A DNA stretch of 64,000 nucleotides, from positions 3,162,001 through 3,226,000 of the forward strand of contig NZ_JAGGMZ010000001.1 in NCBI RefSeq assembly GCF_017875735.1. The letters run 5' to 3'. The position numbers and the translations under genes are program-made. The notes below the pieces were generated by a model. The model ran no database searches, was not told the origin of the DNA, and saw only the letters and a program-made list of their open reading frames with translations. Origin of the DNA: Arthrobacter sp. CAN_C5. GTDB lineage: Bacteria; Actinomycetota; Actinomycetes; Actinomycetales; Micrococcaceae. Shown one piece after another: positions 25,051-34,085 of this stretch (position 1 is the stretch's first letter; every line of letters starts with the position of its first letter).

Positions 25051-25824
25051 TTATGAGTTCGGCGACGGTGTGAAATCCAGCCGTCTTTCCAGCACCTCGA
25101 GGGAAGTTTCCCGTACTGTCTGTCCGTTCGCGAATGCGTGCCCCCGCAGCAGCAACAACCCGTCCGCGGCCGTACCTCCAGTCTGGGCGAGCACCATTCC
25201 CGTGGCCTGATGAATTTCCCTACGGAAAGGAGAAACATCAGCCTTATCATAGTTGTCCTCTGAAGGCGGGATCATGATGCGGCGCAGCAAACTCCACGCC
25301 GCCCCGTCCGCTAGACCACGAGCCGTCACCAGCTCAGATTCCCTCAACTCCCCGGGCGTGGTTCGGTAGAGTTCCACCACCCCAATATCCATGGCGCCAA
25401 CGACCAGAGGGAAAACGAAGAGGGCCTGCACCTCCGTGTCGAGCAGCGCCTTTGCGAAGACCGGCCATTTCTCATGCGAGATAGAGCGCACGTGCGGAAG
25501 TAGGACAGGCATTCGGGAGCGAGCGGCCTCCCACCGCGGACCTTCCCCCAAATCGAACTGCAACTCCTCCAACCTAGCCGCGAGCACGTCACTTGAACAC
25601 AAAGCGGTCTCCTGCACGGAACCACTAAATGCTGACAATGCAGCCCCCGACACCGGGAGAGCTTCGATGAACGATGCGCACAGGGTTGAACTCAACTCCT
25701 CTAGCCCGGAAAGCATCTCCTCGCTCACCTGCATACCATCTGGGTTCTGATGACCGGACAGTGGGACCAGCACAGCATCTTCTTCGCCCTTCCTCGGACA
25801 ACGCGATTGATCGTAAAAGCCCAA
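25051..25824 (-). CDS. GAF-ANTAR regulator 1
   Basis: 257 residues. A GAF-like sensor (about 40-190: GAALSAFSGSVQETALCSSD, LQFDLGEGPRWEAARSRMPV, FPLVVGAMDIGVVELY) is followed by an ANTAR domain (about 200-250: REIHQATGMVLAQTGGTAAD, FANGQTVRETSLEVLERRL). ANTAR proteins bind paired-hexaloop RNA and act as antiterminators. The conserved aromatic residues of typical ANTAR helices are partly replaced, so RNA binding is inferred. It is transcribed away from the LuxR-sigma fusion gene at 26079, with 254 bp between. Confidence 0.85.
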   Translation of the reverse strand: MGFYDQSRCPRKGEEDAVLVPLSGHQNPDGMQVSEEMLSGLEELSSTLCASFIEALPVSGAALSAFSGSVQETALCSSDVLAARLEELQFDLGEGPRWEAARSRMPVLLPHVRSISHEKWPVFAKALLDTEVQALFVFPLVVGAMDIGVVELYRTTPGELRESELVTARGLADGAAWSLLRRIMIPPSEDNYDKADVSPFRREIHQATGMVLAQTGGTAADGLLLLRGHAFANGQTVRETSLEVLERRLDFTPSPNS

Positions 25825-25998
25825 ACTTGGGTCCGATTACTACCCGATTCTCAGTTTAGTCGCAGTCCAAATCAGTCGTGGGGCACGTAATCAACTTGTA
25901 CGTTCCATTACTTCCCCTTCTCTCGAAGCTGCGGCGCAGCACCGATGCATTATGGTGCCAGCCACCCGAGGCGTGAATTCGATTTTCTTGACACACCG

Positions 25999-26018
25999 CT
26001 GGTGAACCAGCATGCTGG
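25999..26018. promoter_or_regulatory. Overlapping small hairpins upstream of the sigma fusion
   Basis: CTGGTGAACCAG (25999-26010, 4-bp arms, 4-nt loop) shares its right arm with CCAGCATGCTGG (26007-26018, perfect palindrome), and CTGGG...CCCAG follows. A consensus TTGACA lies at 25988-25993. The set sits 60-80 bp before the ATG at 26079. It may be a dimer operator or alternating RNA stems; no classic ANTAR hexaloop is obvious. Confidence 0.35.
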
Positions 26019-26078
26019 GAATGCTGCCCCAGCCCCTGGCACAGAACCGATACCGCCGTGCGCCATCCAGGGAGCCTC

Positions 26079-27227
26079 ATGAAACAGACAGACGACAACC
26101 CGTCCCATTCCACGCTTCGGCGTGTCTCGTCAGCCCCGACGGAAACGCACCACCATTCCGTGACTTCCGGGACTTCCGGGAAAAGGAATCTCAGCGATCG
26201 CGAGGCGGTAATCGCGGTGTGGGTAGCGAATGGCCTCACCTGCGAAACCATCGCCTCCCGCCTATCAGTCCCACTCGGAACAGTCGAACAGCACCTAGAT
26301 CAGGCGCTCGAGATCCTCGGCCTCCCAGACACCGAAGACCTCACCTATACAGTCGTAGCATCGCACTACCATCGCAACGCACCGACCGCTCCGAACGGTC
26401 CTGAACAGCCAGCAGTGGATCCGTCAGATCATGTGGAGAGCCCCTCCGGAGAGTTATCACGCCCGCTCTTTAGATCCATCCCCGTGTCTCCATTGAACGT
26501 ACCTGATGTCTCCCGACACGCCATCACCGGAAACCACCTGAACTCGTTGGTGGCCCTCGATGCAGCCGAAGAGCTACAAACCCCGGATCAGGAACCCGCC
26601 CGGGACACCGGTCCTTCCTTGATGGCGAGCACTTCTCCTGCTGATTTGCTGAGAGCTGTCGGAGAAGGAGACAGGGTGGCTTTCTCCCATTTTTACCATC
26701 TGACAGCCACCCGCGCTTTCCGCATGATCTCAAATCTGGTCGACCATTCAGACCTGAACCTACAGATCATGCAGGACACCTATGTTGAGGTCTGGAAGAG
26801 AGCTAAATCCTTTGACGCGGCGAAGGATTCGGCAATGTCGTGGGTGGTTGCTATAGCCCATCAACTGGCGGTCGAGGCGTTACACGAACGCTTAAACTCA
26901 TCTGACGCACAATCAGAGCCTGCAGGATTCGACGGAACAGACCTCTGGTCTGACCCGTCCGGCGGCCACCGCAGCCGTGGGGGCCCTCTCGTCGAACAAG
27001 CACAAGTAGCACAAGAATCCACACACAGGGCTGTTGATGATGTGAGCGTTCTAGAGCGCGAATGCCTCAATGCGGTGTTCCTGAGGGCAATGACTTATCA
27101 GGAAGCATCAGCCGCGCTGAGGTTACCTTCGTCGACGGTAAAGAAGAACATCCGCCAGGGCACAGCGCATCTGGAGAGGATAAGGGAAGCCTCAGCAGCA
27201 GTACTCCCGGCGCGCAGCCCCGGTTAG
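26079..27227 (+). CDS. LuxR-type HTH fused to an ECF sigma factor
   Basis: 382 residues from ATG 26079 (AGGGAG ribosome-binding site; an upstream GTG at 26058 is possible). Residues about 37-82 form a LuxR/GerE-like helix-turn-helix: NLSDREAVIAVWVANGLTCE and SVPLGTVEQHLDQALEILGL. A 100-residue low-complexity linker follows. Sigma-2 spans about 187-258 (LLRAVGEGDRVAFSHFYHLT, MQDTYVEVWKRAKSFDAAKD, SAMSWVVAIAHQLAVEAL) and sigma-4 about 323-371 (LERECLNAVFLRAMTYQEAS, LPSSTVKKNIRQGTAHLERI). The sigma part resembles the SigK group. No anti-sigma gene is adjacent; instead GAF-ANTAR genes flank it on both sides. Confidence 0.85.
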   Translation: MKQTDDNPSHSTLRRVSSAPTETHHHSVTSGTSGKRNLSDREAVIAVWVANGLTCETIASRLSVPLGTVEQHLDQALEILGLPDTEDLTYTVVASHYHRNAPTAPNGPEQPAVDPSDHVESPSGELSRPLFRSIPVSPLNVPDVSRHAITGNHLNSLVALDAAEELQTPDQEPARDTGPSLMASTSPADLLRAVGEGDRVAFSHFYHLTATRAFRMISNLVDHSDLNLQIMQDTYVEVWKRAKSFDAAKDSAMSWVVAIAHQLAVEALHERLNSSDAQSEPAGFDGTDLWSDPSGGHRSRGGPLVEQAQVAQESTHRAVDDVSVLERECLNAVFLRAMTYQEASAALRLPSSTVKKNIRQGTAHLERIREASAAVLPARSPG

Positions 27228-27249
27228 CCTAAATTCTGGGAGGTACGAG

Positions 27250-27963
27250 CTAGAGAGTGAGGCGACGGTCGACAACGTCTGTGGCTGTCTCCTGCAGGGA
27301 CTGCTGGTGGGATCGGGCGTAGGTGCGTAACCGGTTGAACGCTTCACTCATATCTACCGACGACGTGTGCGAAATGACGCCTTTCGCCTGCTCAATAATG
27401 ATCCGGCTGTTCAGGGCACGCTGCAGCTGATCGTTTACAACGTTGCTTTCCCGGATGTTGCGTTCATGGAGGAGGCTGATGGTTGCGACATCCGCTAGTG
27501 CCTGCCCAATCACGGCGTCTTCTTTGTTAAGTGCACCAGTTATCGTACCGAAAAGCCCCATGGCCCCGATCGCCCTGCCGTGAATACGCAGCGGGATGGC
27601 GTGGACCGACAAAAACCCCTGCGAAAGGGCCGCTTGCTGGAACCCCGGCCAACGCCCGGCCAGGTTACGAATGTCATCAATAGTGACCACAGTCTTTGAT
27701 TCAAAACACTCAACACAGGGACCCTCTCCAGCCTGCAGCTGGAGGACTTCCACGAGCTGCGACTCCTCGCTGGTAGAAGCCAGTACCTGAAGCTCGCCAT
27801 TGCGATCCGCCAGCAGCAACCCGGCATGGGCTACATCGAGCAGACCAACACATTCCTCCACCAGAGTGTGCAACAAATCCAGAACATCATAGTCCGCCAC
27901 CAACGTGTCGGCGAGCTTCACGAAAGCGGAACTCACCCGTTCCGGACGGGAAATCGTGACCAT
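27250..27963 (-). CDS. GAF-ANTAR regulator 2
   Basis: 237 residues, a clearer example than its neighbour. GAF domain about 15-165 (LADTLVADYDVLDLLHTLVE, HAGLLLADRNGELQVLASTS, LQAGEGPCVECFESKTVVTI, SVHAIPLRIHGRAIGAMGLF), then a complete ANTAR domain (LQRALNSRIIIEQAKGVISH, MSEAFNRLRTYARSHQQSLQ). It converges on the sigma fusion with 22 bp between stops. A redox or small-molecule signal sensed by GAF is inferred from the family. Confidence 0.93.
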   Translation of the reverse strand: MVTISRPERVSSAFVKLADTLVADYDVLDLLHTLVEECVGLLDVAHAGLLLADRNGELQVLASTSEESQLVEVLQLQAGEGPCVECFESKTVVTIDDIRNLAGRWPGFQQAALSQGFLSVHAIPLRIHGRAIGAMGLFGTITGALNKEDAVIGQALADVATISLLHERNIRESNVVNDQLQRALNSRIIIEQAKGVISHTSSVDMSEAFNRLRTYARSHQQSLQETATDVVDRRLTL

Positions 27964-28187
27964 GCACCAAGTCTACGTTATCGTCCTCCCTCGCCCGGGA
28001 CTGCTGACGATCCGCGTGACACTTTCCCTTGCCTCGGCGGAACGCCGAATAACAACGCATAAGTAATGCTGACGATCACCCGGTCTCAGTCGCGACGCAG
28101 CACGTACCAGGCCGACTACTGAGCGCTTCCGCGCCCGATAAATGAGCCAGTCTTACGCGGGGTGTCCGTGCTGGTTACGCTGAGGGC

Positions 28188-28697
28188 ATGAACGCCATCG
28201 AACGGGCCAAAGTCGGCAAATGGGAGAAGGTCCAATACCTGGTCTTCCTTGGTGTTTTCTTCCCAGCGTTCCTGATCTGGGGGTTGCTGGATGGCCTCGG
28301 CTTCAGTCTCTGGGCTCGGACCGGGATCACACTCTTCATTTACCTCGGGCTGTCGTTGCTGCTGAATCGGCCTGCCGCGGCCGAACGCCGGCGGCGGCTT
28401 GACTCCGAGTTCGAGCAGGGCATCTTCGACTGCGCCATCCGGTTCGCAAATGCGTCGCCCGGCTCGCTCCGGGACATGTGGGAAAACGGTGCCGCACAGC
28501 AGAAAGGGCAGGAACTAGACTTTCAGACGCAGATGGGTGACCTACAGCCTTCACCGGCTGGCCGGAAGCGGACCTACGCCATTCTGGAAGTTGTGGACCG
28601 GGTCAAGCCGGTCAAAAAGCCACTGGGCTGGCACCGTGGGTGGTCTATTGCCGTACTACGGACCAACAAAGGAATGATGCATCTCGCAGCTGGATGA
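28188..28697 (+). CDS. Small membrane protein, unknown function
   Basis: 169 residues. A basic N-terminus (ERAKVGKWEKVQ) precedes two hydrophobic helices (about 17-40 and 46-63), then a charged cytoplasmic domain of about 105 residues ending RTNKGMMHLAAG. No family recognised. The soluble part contains a conserved-looking WHRGWSIAVLRT segment near the end. An isolated gene beside the accessory region. Confidence 0.65.
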   Translation: MNAIERAKVGKWEKVQYLVFLGVFFPAFLIWGLLDGLGFSLWARTGITLFIYLGLSLLLNRPAAAERRRRLDSEFEQGIFDCAIRFANASPGSLRDMWENGAAQQKGQELDFQTQMGDLQPSPAGRKRTYAILEVVDRVKPVKKPLGWHRGWSIAVLRTNKGMMHLAAG

Positions 28698-29061
28698 AGA
28701 CGCTCTGGCCCGTATTGAGGAAGCCCATTCAACGTCGACTGCTGACAGTCCTCAGCCCAGCGAGTAGACGGGCAACAGAAAGAATCGAAACCGCAAGAAT
28801 TCTGCTCGGCTGGTCAATACTTCCGCAAAGCTACGACCCGATAACATCCCACTATGTCAGCTTGACCAGATGTGCCGTGGAACAGCAGTTCACCCACAGG
28901 TGGACGGCTTTGAGCTCACTCCTTCGGGCTCCACCCGCCCACAGGTGGATGATCTGAATGCAGCCTCCTCCGGCCCTCAGACCTTCCCGATCGGTGGATT
29001 TATTGTCGCTTTCAAGGGGAAAGAAAGTAGATTGGATTGGGTAAGCAAGGGAGCCTGAATC
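28698..29061. other. Intergenic region before the toxin-antitoxin pair
   Basis: 364 bp without a convincing gene on either strand. It contains the direct repeats at 28893-28904 and 28938-28949 and an AT-rich segment at about 29001-29040 (TTTATTGTCGC ... AAAGTAGATTGGATT), the likely promoter of the antitoxin. Confidence 0.45.
28893..28949. repeat. Direct repeat CCCACAGGTGGA upstream of the antitoxin
   Basis: Two exact 12-bp copies (28893-28904, 28938-28949), 45 bp apart, each containing the small inverted repeat CCAC-AG-GTGG. They lie 110-170 bp before the Xre-type antitoxin. As such antitoxins autoregulate, these are candidate operators, although their distance from the start leaves this uncertain. 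Confidence 0.4.
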
Positions 29062-29445
29062 ATGAGCATCGCAACCACCACCGGCACAGCCCACGCCAGA
29101 ACAGCCCGACTTGGCATCCGGGAGATCGTCCGGCGCCTCAATGCGGCGTTGGGCGCCACCCTGGTCGCAGCCTTGGCCGGCAGCAAAGACCGGCGAATCA
29201 GCTACAAATGGGCGCAGCAGGACGGGTCGAACCCTAACGCGGCTGCGGTGAAGCGTCTCCAGTTCGCTTACGCCCAATGGATCCTCGTCTCTGAAGCCGA
29301 AGGTGAACATGTGGCACGGATGTGGTTCATCGGCGCCAACCCGTGGCTTGACCACGATTCACCGATCGACGCGATCCGGGACGATAAGTTCCGTGAGACC
29401 GCTGCTGCGGCCGCCGCCATGGTCGACGATGGGTTCATTGGTTGA
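29062..29445 (+). CDS. MbcA/ParS/Xre-type antitoxin
   Basis: 127 residues. N-terminal HTH-like helices (LGIREIVRRLNAALGATLVA, ALAGSKDRRISYKWAQQDGS), then the MbcA/ParS toxin-binding domain: AVKRLQFAYAQWILVSEAEG and VARMWFIGANPWLDHDSPID, where FIGANPWL and DSP(I/V)DAIR are diagnostic. Such antitoxins block the NAD-consuming pocket of RES toxins. The stop overlaps the toxin start (TGATG). Confidence 0.92.
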   Translation: MSIATTTGTAHARTARLGIREIVRRLNAALGATLVAALAGSKDRRISYKWAQQDGSNPNAAAVKRLQFAYAQWILVSEAEGEHVARMWFIGANPWLDHDSPIDAIRDDKFRETAAAAAAMVDDGFIG

Positions 29446-30059
29446 TGCGGACGTGCGGAAAAACGGGTTTGGCCCTGGTGGACGGGCCGGGCACGGCCTA
29501 CCGTGTGGCCAAGGCATCCTACGGGCCTCTGAATCCGCAAGAGCGCGGGCTCCTCAGCGATGAACGGTCCCTGTGGTACCGCTTCGATACGCCCGGGCGA
29601 ACGATCTACGCGGCCGAAGACGCGAAAACGGCGCTGCTTGAAGCGCTGTCATGGGCACGGATGACCACCTCACACGATGCGTACCTGAGAAAGACCGCAG
29701 CGTTCTTCGGCGAACCCATAGAAACTATCCGGCAGGAAGTCGAAGAGCAGTGGCACGCCAACGGTCACATGATTCCGGGGTGGATTCCCGCGAACTGGCG
29801 TGACGGACGCCTGCTGTACTCACTGCAGTTCGAGCCCGGCCCCTGGGTTGATATCGCCCACTCCGAGACCCTCACAGCACTCAACGGAGCGCTGGGCAGT
29901 CTGCTGTACGAAGTCGAGGTGGAAGAAACACTCACGTTGGCTGAAGTCACCAGCGGCCGCCGGGAAGTCACGACCATCCCATCATCATGGATCCGGGACC
30001 AGGTCCTCGATGATGGGTCATATCCGATGGGCATCCGCGCGCCGGTGCCGGTTCCCTAG
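29445..30059 (+). CDS. RES-domain toxin
   Basis: 204 residues from ATG 29445; an in-frame TTG lies just before at 29442. RES-domain landmarks are TAYRVAKASYGPLNP, LWYRFDTPGRTIYAAEDAKT and ALLEALSWARMT near the N-terminus. RES toxins (MbcT, ParT) are ADP-ribosyltransferase-like and degrade NAD+ or modify Prs. Overlap with the antitoxin gives coupled translation. Length and domain appear intact, so the pair is probably functional. Confidence 0.9.
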   Translation: MRTCGKTGLALVDGPGTAYRVAKASYGPLNPQERGLLSDERSLWYRFDTPGRTIYAAEDAKTALLEALSWARMTTSHDAYLRKTAAFFGEPIETIRQEVEEQWHANGHMIPGWIPANWRDGRLLYSLQFEPGPWVDIAHSETLTALNGALGSLLYEVEVEETLTLAEVTSGRREVTTIPSSWIRDQVLDDGSYPMGIRAPVPVP

Positions 30060-30070
30060 CTGCCGGTTGT

Positions 30071-31126
30071 TTAGTTGCCCGAGCCGAGCAGCCCGTCGGG
30101 TTCGGAGATGAAGCCCTGCTCCACCATGAAGTCGAAGGCCACGTCGGCGGGCTCCTCACCTTCGACGTCGACGCGCAGGTTCATGGCCCGCAGTGCTTCG
30201 TCGGTCAGCGTCGGCGCAATAGCACCGAAGACCTCCTCCAATCCCGGGAACTGCTCGAGTGTCTCGGTGTAAAAAACGGGGGCCGCGTTGTAGGCGGGGA
30301 AGAAGCCCTGGTCGTCCTCGAGGACGGTGAGGTCGAGCGCGTCGATCCGCCCATCGGTGGCGAACACTTCACCGAAGTTGCAGTCCCCGTTATCGGTGGC
30401 CGTGTAGACGGCACCGGTGTCGAAGATGCTGATGTTGTCATCAGGTACCCCCTCAGCCGTCCCCCGCTCCATCCCGTAATGGGCCAGCAGCGGGTTCATG
30501 CCGTCAGGCCTTGAATTGAACTCCGCCTCAACGCAGAACGTTCGTTCCTCGACCGGCAGCTCGGCGATCTCGGAAATGGTGCTGATGCCGCCGAGTTCCT
30601 CAACTGCCTCGGTACGGACAGCTATCGCATAGGTGTTGTTCAGGGGTGCGGTGTCGCCCCAGGTGAGGCCGTTGCCCAGGTCGGCTTCATAGACGGCAGC
30701 GAACTGTTCCTCCTGGTTGGGGAAACCCTCGGTCATACCCAGGTAGGTGAGCCAGGCAGTCCCGGTGTACTCCCAGGTGACATCCGCCTGGCCAGCGAGG
30801 ATCAATTCACGGACAGGTTGGCTGCCAGGAACGTTGGTGAGGTCAGTGACGTCAAAACCCGCCGCCTGGCCTGCCAGCACCGAGATTTTGCCCAGGATTA
30901 GCTGCTCGGTGAAGTTTTTCGAGGTGACGGTCAGCGGTTCGCCGTCGGCAATCTCCTCGATACTTCCGGGCCCCGCCAGGGGTACGTAGGAGGTGGCGGG
31001 CTGCAAACCGCAGCCCGAGGCCAGCAAACCGGCGGATAGGATGGCTGCGGCACCGGCGACACGGCGGGTCAGGGTGCCGGACTTCGCAGTAGCTGAAGCC
31101 ACAGTTGGGGCGGTGCGCAAATGCAT
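30071..31126 (-). CDS. Glycine betaine/choline-type binding lipoprotein
   Basis: 351 residues, OpuAC/ProX-type solute-binding protein. Signal peptide with lipobox LLASGCGLQ. The pocket-forming start LTVTSKNFTEQLILGKISVL and VTWEYTGTAWLTYLG are typical of the osmoprotectant-binding family, as is the late FFPAYNAAPVFYTETLEQF. Last gene of a four-gene importer; its ATG shares one base with the preceding stop. Confidence 0.92.
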   Translation of the reverse strand: MHLRTAPTVASATAKSGTLTRRVAGAAAILSAGLLASGCGLQPATSYVPLAGPGSIEEIADGEPLTVTSKNFTEQLILGKISVLAGQAAGFDVTDLTNVPGSQPVRELILAGQADVTWEYTGTAWLTYLGMTEGFPNQEEQFAAVYEADLGNGLTWGDTAPLNNTYAIAVRTEAVEELGGISTISEIAELPVEERTFCVEAEFNSRPDGMNPLLAHYGMERGTAEGVPDDNISIFDTGAVYTATDNGDCNFGEVFATDGRIDALDLTVLEDDQGFFPAYNAAPVFYTETLEQFPGLEEVFGAIAPTLTDEALRAMNLRVDVEGEEPADVAFDFMVEQGFISEPDGLLGSGN

Positions 31127-31908
31127 CAGAGTCCTTTCGGGCGGGCGACGTGTTCGACGACGCGCCCAATCCAGTCGACCAGGAGGGCCAGGAGTGCCAC
31201 GAGGACAGAGCCAACAACGAGGACGCTCACCAAGTTGAGGTTCACTCCGGTAATGATGAGAATGCCCAGTCCGCCACCGTTGATGAACGCTGCGAGAGCC
31301 GCAGTACCCACCAAAAGCACCAGGGCGGTGCGAATACCGGCGAGCATCACCGGTACTGCCAACGGCAACTCCACCTTGAAGAGGACGGCTGAAGCGCTCA
31401 TGCCCATTCCCCGCCCGGCTTCGACGAGCCGTTCGTCCACCTGGTTGATGCCGACCATGGTGTTTCGCAGGACCGGCAGCAGAGCGTAGAGGACCAGCGC
31501 GGCGATGGCTGCGTTGAAGCCGAAACCCATCCAGGAGGCGAGCAGGACAATCAGGCCGATCGCCGGTGCCGCCTGCCCGATGTTGACGACAGCCAACACC
31601 GGCCCGGTGTAACGGCGGAACGGTCCACGGGTCAACGCGATGCCCAGCGGGATAGCAACGACCAGCACAATCACCGCTGACACAGCCGTTAAGGCTAGGT
31701 GTTCGAGTGTGTAACCGAGCAGCGAGTCGGGGTTCAACGTGTTGAGCTCGGTCTCCGAAAGATCATCGTTCAGTGCCCAGATCACCAGAATGGCTAGGGC
31801 CGCGAGAATTCCCGCCAATTGGTAGACCAGCGGACGCCAGGATGGTCCCGCTATGTCCGACTGTGCGGACAGGGCCTGGGGCGTCGGGGCCGATGCAGTA
31901 GTGCTCAC
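31126..31908 (-). CDS. Osmoprotectant ABC permease (ProW/OpuAB type)
   Basis: 260 residues, about six helices. The binding-protein-dependent permease signature is GRGMGMSASAVLFKVELPLA (about residue 165) and IRTALVLLVGTAALAAFING follows. It is longer at the N-terminus than its partner (33154). Starts with ATGA overlap on the ATPase gene. Confidence 0.92.
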   Translation of the reverse strand: MSTTASAPTPQALSAQSDIAGPSWRPLVYQLAGILAALAILVIWALNDDLSETELNTLNPDSLLGYTLEHLALTAVSAVIVLVVAIPLGIALTRGPFRRYTGPVLAVVNIGQAAPAIGLIVLLASWMGFGFNAAIAALVLYALLPVLRNTMVGINQVDERLVEAGRGMGMSASAVLFKVELPLAVPVMLAGIRTALVLLVGTAALAAFINGGGLGILIITGVNLNLVSVLVVGSVLVALLALLVDWIGRVVEHVARPKGL

Positions 31909-33161
31909 TGATCGGATCCTTCGTCGACAGCCTGCATGGTGCCGGTATTGACTCCCACAGGGCGTCCGGACGAGTGCGCCGACCGGGCATGGGTGTGGGC
32001 CCTCCCAATAGCGTCCATGACCGTCACCACGTCGATCACGCCCAGGAAGGTATCACGCTTCCCTGTGACCAGTGCCGCACCGGCACTGGAAACGAGCATG
32101 GTGTCCAGCGCGTCGTTAAGGGTGGCCCGGTCGCCGACTACCGGGAGTTTGGCGTCGGTGTCGTCGCTGATCCGGTCAATCCTCGTGAGCTGGCGGCGGG
32201 TGAGCCACTGGATGGGGCGGTTTTTCCCGTCGACAATTACCGCGTGGTCGTGCTGGGCTGCGTCGAGCCGTGAGAGGACGTCGCTGGCGAGGTCGCCGCT
32301 GGTGGCCACCACTGCTTCGGCGAGGTCAACCTCGTTGACCCGGGTGAGGGTGAGTTGCTTCAACCCGGCGCCGGAACCGATGAAGTTCTCGACAAACTCG
32401 TTCGCCGGGTTGGCGAGGATCCGTTCAGGGGTGTCGTACTGCACCAGGTGGGCACCGTCAGTGAAAATGGCAATCCAGTCGCCGAGCTTCACCGCCTCGT
32501 CGAAGTCGTGGGTTACGCAGACGATGGTCTTCTGCAGCTCCGCCTGGATGTTCAGCAGTTCATCCTGCAGGCGCTGTCGGGTGATGGGGTCCACCGCGCC
32601 GAATGGCTCATCCATCAATAGCACTGGTGGGTCGGCGGCGAGTGCGCGTGCCACGCCGACGCGCTGCTGCTGGCCGCCGGAAAGCTCCTTGGGGAAGCGG
32701 TCCCGGTACTGTGCCGGATCCAGTGAGACCAGCTCCAGTAGTTCATCGACTCGTGCGGCGATCTTGTCCATGTTCCAGCCGAGCATCTTCGGCACGATCC
32801 CGATGTTGGCTGCGACGGTCATGTGCGGGAACAGCCCCCCAGCCTGGATAACATAGCCGATCCGGCGTCGGAGGCTGTCGCCGTTGATATCGGTGACGTC
32901 GTCGTCGTCCAGGACAATGCGTCCCTCCGTCGGCTCGATGAGCCGGTTGATCATCTTCAGTGTGGTGGTCTTACCGCAGCCCGAGGGGCCCACCAGCATG
33001 ATGATTTTGCCCGCGGGGATCTCGAGCGTGAGACCGTCTACCGCTGGGGTGTCCTGGCCCGGATACCGTTTGGTGACTTTGTCCAGCAGGATGCTGGCCC
33101 CGGTGATGGCGTTCCCGGGTGTCCCGGAGTCGTTGGTTGCTGTGGAAGTGGTCTCAGACAC
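31905..33161 (-). CDS. Osmoprotectant ABC ATPase with CBS domains (ProV type)
   Basis: 418 residues. Walker A GPSGCGKTTT (about residue 57), signature LSGGQQQRVGVARAL, Walker B VLLMDEPFGAVD and H-loop CVTHDFDEA. After residue 270 come two CBS repeats (LSRLDAAQHDHAVIVDGKNR; LNDALDTMLVSSAGAALVTG), which in OpuA-type importers sense ionic strength. It overlaps both neighbours (8 bp upstream, 4 bp downstream). Confidence 0.94.
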   Translation of the reverse strand: MSETTSTATNDSGTPGNAITGASILLDKVTKRYPGQDTPAVDGLTLEIPAGKIIMLVGPSGCGKTTTLKMINRLIEPTEGRIVLDDDDVTDINGDSLRRRIGYVIQAGGLFPHMTVAANIGIVPKMLGWNMDKIAARVDELLELVSLDPAQYRDRFPKELSGGQQQRVGVARALAADPPVLLMDEPFGAVDPITRQRLQDELLNIQAELQKTIVCVTHDFDEAVKLGDWIAIFTDGAHLVQYDTPERILANPANEFVENFIGSGAGLKQLTLTRVNEVDLAEAVVATSGDLASDVLSRLDAAQHDHAVIVDGKNRPIQWLTRRQLTRIDRISDDTDAKLPVVGDRATLNDALDTMLVSSAGAALVTGKRDTFLGVIDVVTVMDAIGRAHTHARSAHSSGRPVGVNTGTMQAVDEGSDQ

Positions 33162-33795
33162 GGATACCTCGCGGGGTGGTTAGTCGGCCAAGGCCGATGA
33201 GCAGGAGATCGAGCACGATGGCAAGAATGACGACGGCGATGACGCCGGTGCCAACTGATTCGATGGCGTTGGCGCCGCCCAGGCGGGACAGGCCGGAGAA
33301 GATGAAACCACCCAGGCCAGGGCCCAGTGCGTAGGCGGTGATGGCAGCGATGCCCATGACCATCTGTGCCGAGACACGGATGCCGGCCAGGATCACTGGC
33401 CAGGCCAACGGGAGTTCCACCTGCATGAGGGTGCGGAAGCGGCTCATACCGATTCCTCTGGCGGATTCGACCACGGCCTTGTCGATTCCCGTGAGTCCGA
33501 CCACCGCGTTACGCAGGATAGGCAGCGCGGCGAAGAAGGTGACAACGATCACGGCCGGAGTGACACCGAAGCCGAAGGGGGCGATCATCAGCCCGATAAA
33601 GGCGAAGGAAGGAATGGTGAGGCCTACCGCTGAGACGCTGTTGGCAAGCGATCTGAAGAAGCTGCTGCGATAAACCAGGGCTGCGATACCGACGGCGAGA
33701 AGGGTTCCGAGGATCAGGCATTGGACCACCAGGGAAAAGTGCTGCCAGCTGGCGAACAGGATTTGAGGCAGCCGGTCTCCAAAGAAATCCAACAA
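33154..33795 (-). CDS. Osmoprotectant ABC permease, first gene of importer operon
   Basis: 213 residues, about five helices. Permease loop is ESARGIGMSRFRTLMQVELP, then ILAGIRVSAQMVMGIAAITA. It forms a heterodimer with the 260-residue permease. The upstream 290 bp are divergent from the Asp23 operon, so promoters of both operons lie there. Confidence 0.92.
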   Translation of the reverse strand: MLDFFGDRLPQILFASWQHFSLVVQCLILGTLLAVGIAALVYRSSFFRSLANSVSAVGLTIPSFAFIGLMIAPFGFGVTPAVIVVTFFAALPILRNAVVGLTGIDKAVVESARGIGMSRFRTLMQVELPLAWPVILAGIRVSAQMVMGIAAITAYALGPGLGGFIFSGLSRLGGANAIESVGTGVIAVVILAIVLDLLLIGLGRLTTPRGIRV

Positions 33796-34085
33796 ATCAA
33801 TACCCTCTTCACCTTGGTTACGTAGCAGCCCGCAGGCACATGGTCGGAAATTTCACGGCACGTTGAATTGCCTCTAAGCCACCCTAGACACAGCAATGTA
33901 AAGGAACCATCACGCGACGGTCACGGTTTGCCGTCAATGCCAGCGTGAGACACATCACCTTTAATGGACCGTGACCTTTGCTCCGTTAGGAGCGTCTTAC
34001 TTGCAGGAGCGCCTTTGAGGGCGACCCTGCATCACCGATCCCCCCATCAATCCACCTCACGACAACACCATCAAGGAGCATCACG

